From Enterobacter sp. ENT03 (lineage in GTDB: Bacteria; Pseudomonadota; Gammaproteobacteria; Enterobacterales; Enterobacteriaceae): DNA of 64,000 nucleotides. How positions within the stretch are numbered: the first letter of the stretch is position 1; each line of letters starts with the position of its first letter. Shown here in pieces: positions 63,245 through 64,000 of the stretch. Below the pieces are notes generated by a model, which saw nothing but the letters and a program-made list of their open reading frames with translations, searched no databases and was not told where the DNA came from. The position numbers and the translations under genes were made by a program. The stretch covers positions 62,001-126,000 of the forward strand of contig NZ_JAHUXA010000007.1 of assembly GCF_019218745.1 (NCBI RefSeq), read 5' to 3'.

Positions 63245-64000
<756 letters not shown>

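Overview
The window is a chromosomal segment of a gamma-proteobacterium of the family Enterobacteriaceae. Protein sequences and gene order follow the E. coli/Salmonella block malZ-acpH-queA-tgt-secDF-tsx-nrdR-ribDH-nusB-thiL-pgpA-dxs-ispA-thiI-panE-cyo-ampG-bolA-tig-clpPX-lon-hupB-ppiD-queC-mdlAB-glnK-amtB-tesB-ybaY-atl-ffs almost gene for gene. Differences from E. coli K-12 (a DUF2339/DUF3999 pair after malZ, a TsaA-type peroxiredoxin, a cdsH cysteine desulfhydrase, no yajD, and lacI-lacZ placed just after ffs) point to a relative such as Enterobacter, Kosakonia, Leclercia or Klebsiella. The species cannot be fixed from the window. I see no prophage, insertion sequence, CRISPR array, rRNA or tRNA.

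Layout: 1-5.0 kb holds the 3' part of malZ, then a two-gene uncharacterised membrane/periplasmic operon (DUF2339-DUF3999) ending in a REP cluster. 5.0-6.3 kb holds tsaA and acpH on the minus strand. 6.4-11.9 kb is the queuosine/secretion operon queA-tgt-yajC-secD-secF. 12-14.3 kb holds an orphan OB-fold-like lipoprotein, tsx and yajI. 14.4-18.6 kb is nrdR-ribD-ribH-nusB-thiL-pgpA. 18.6-22.7 kb is yajO-dxs-ispA-xseB (minus). 22.9-27.9 kb holds thiI, yajL, panE, yajQ and yajR. 27.9-32.8 kb is the cytochrome bo3 operon cyoABCDE (minus). 33.2-35.3 kb is yajG-ampG. 35.6-46 kb is the protein quality-control block bolA, tig, clpP, clpX, lon, hupB, ppiD, ybaV, fadM, with recognisable heat-shock promoters before clpP and lon. 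46-51.3 kb holds queC, ybaE, cof, cdsH and decR. 51.3-58.9 kb holds mdlAB, the NtrC/sigma-54 type glnK-amtB operon, tesB, ybaY and atl. The 4.5S RNA gene (ffs) is at 59.05 kb.

The accessory end (59.2-64 kb) differs from E. coli. It has a tight pair of small unknown genes behind a Pho-box-like tandem repeat, a divergent MocR regulator/YczE membrane protein pair sharing an inverted repeat, and lacI with the start of lacZ, including a recognisable lac promoter and a variant operator.

Most of the window is housekeeping. The points most worth a second look are the small RHH-like gene pair with its Pho-box-like promoter, a G-to-A change at nucleotide 49 of the 4.5S RNA in the Ffh-binding core, the perfect palindrome over the decR -10 box, the shared yczE/mocR operator, the DUF2339-DUF3999 operon and an altered active-site loop in YajL.
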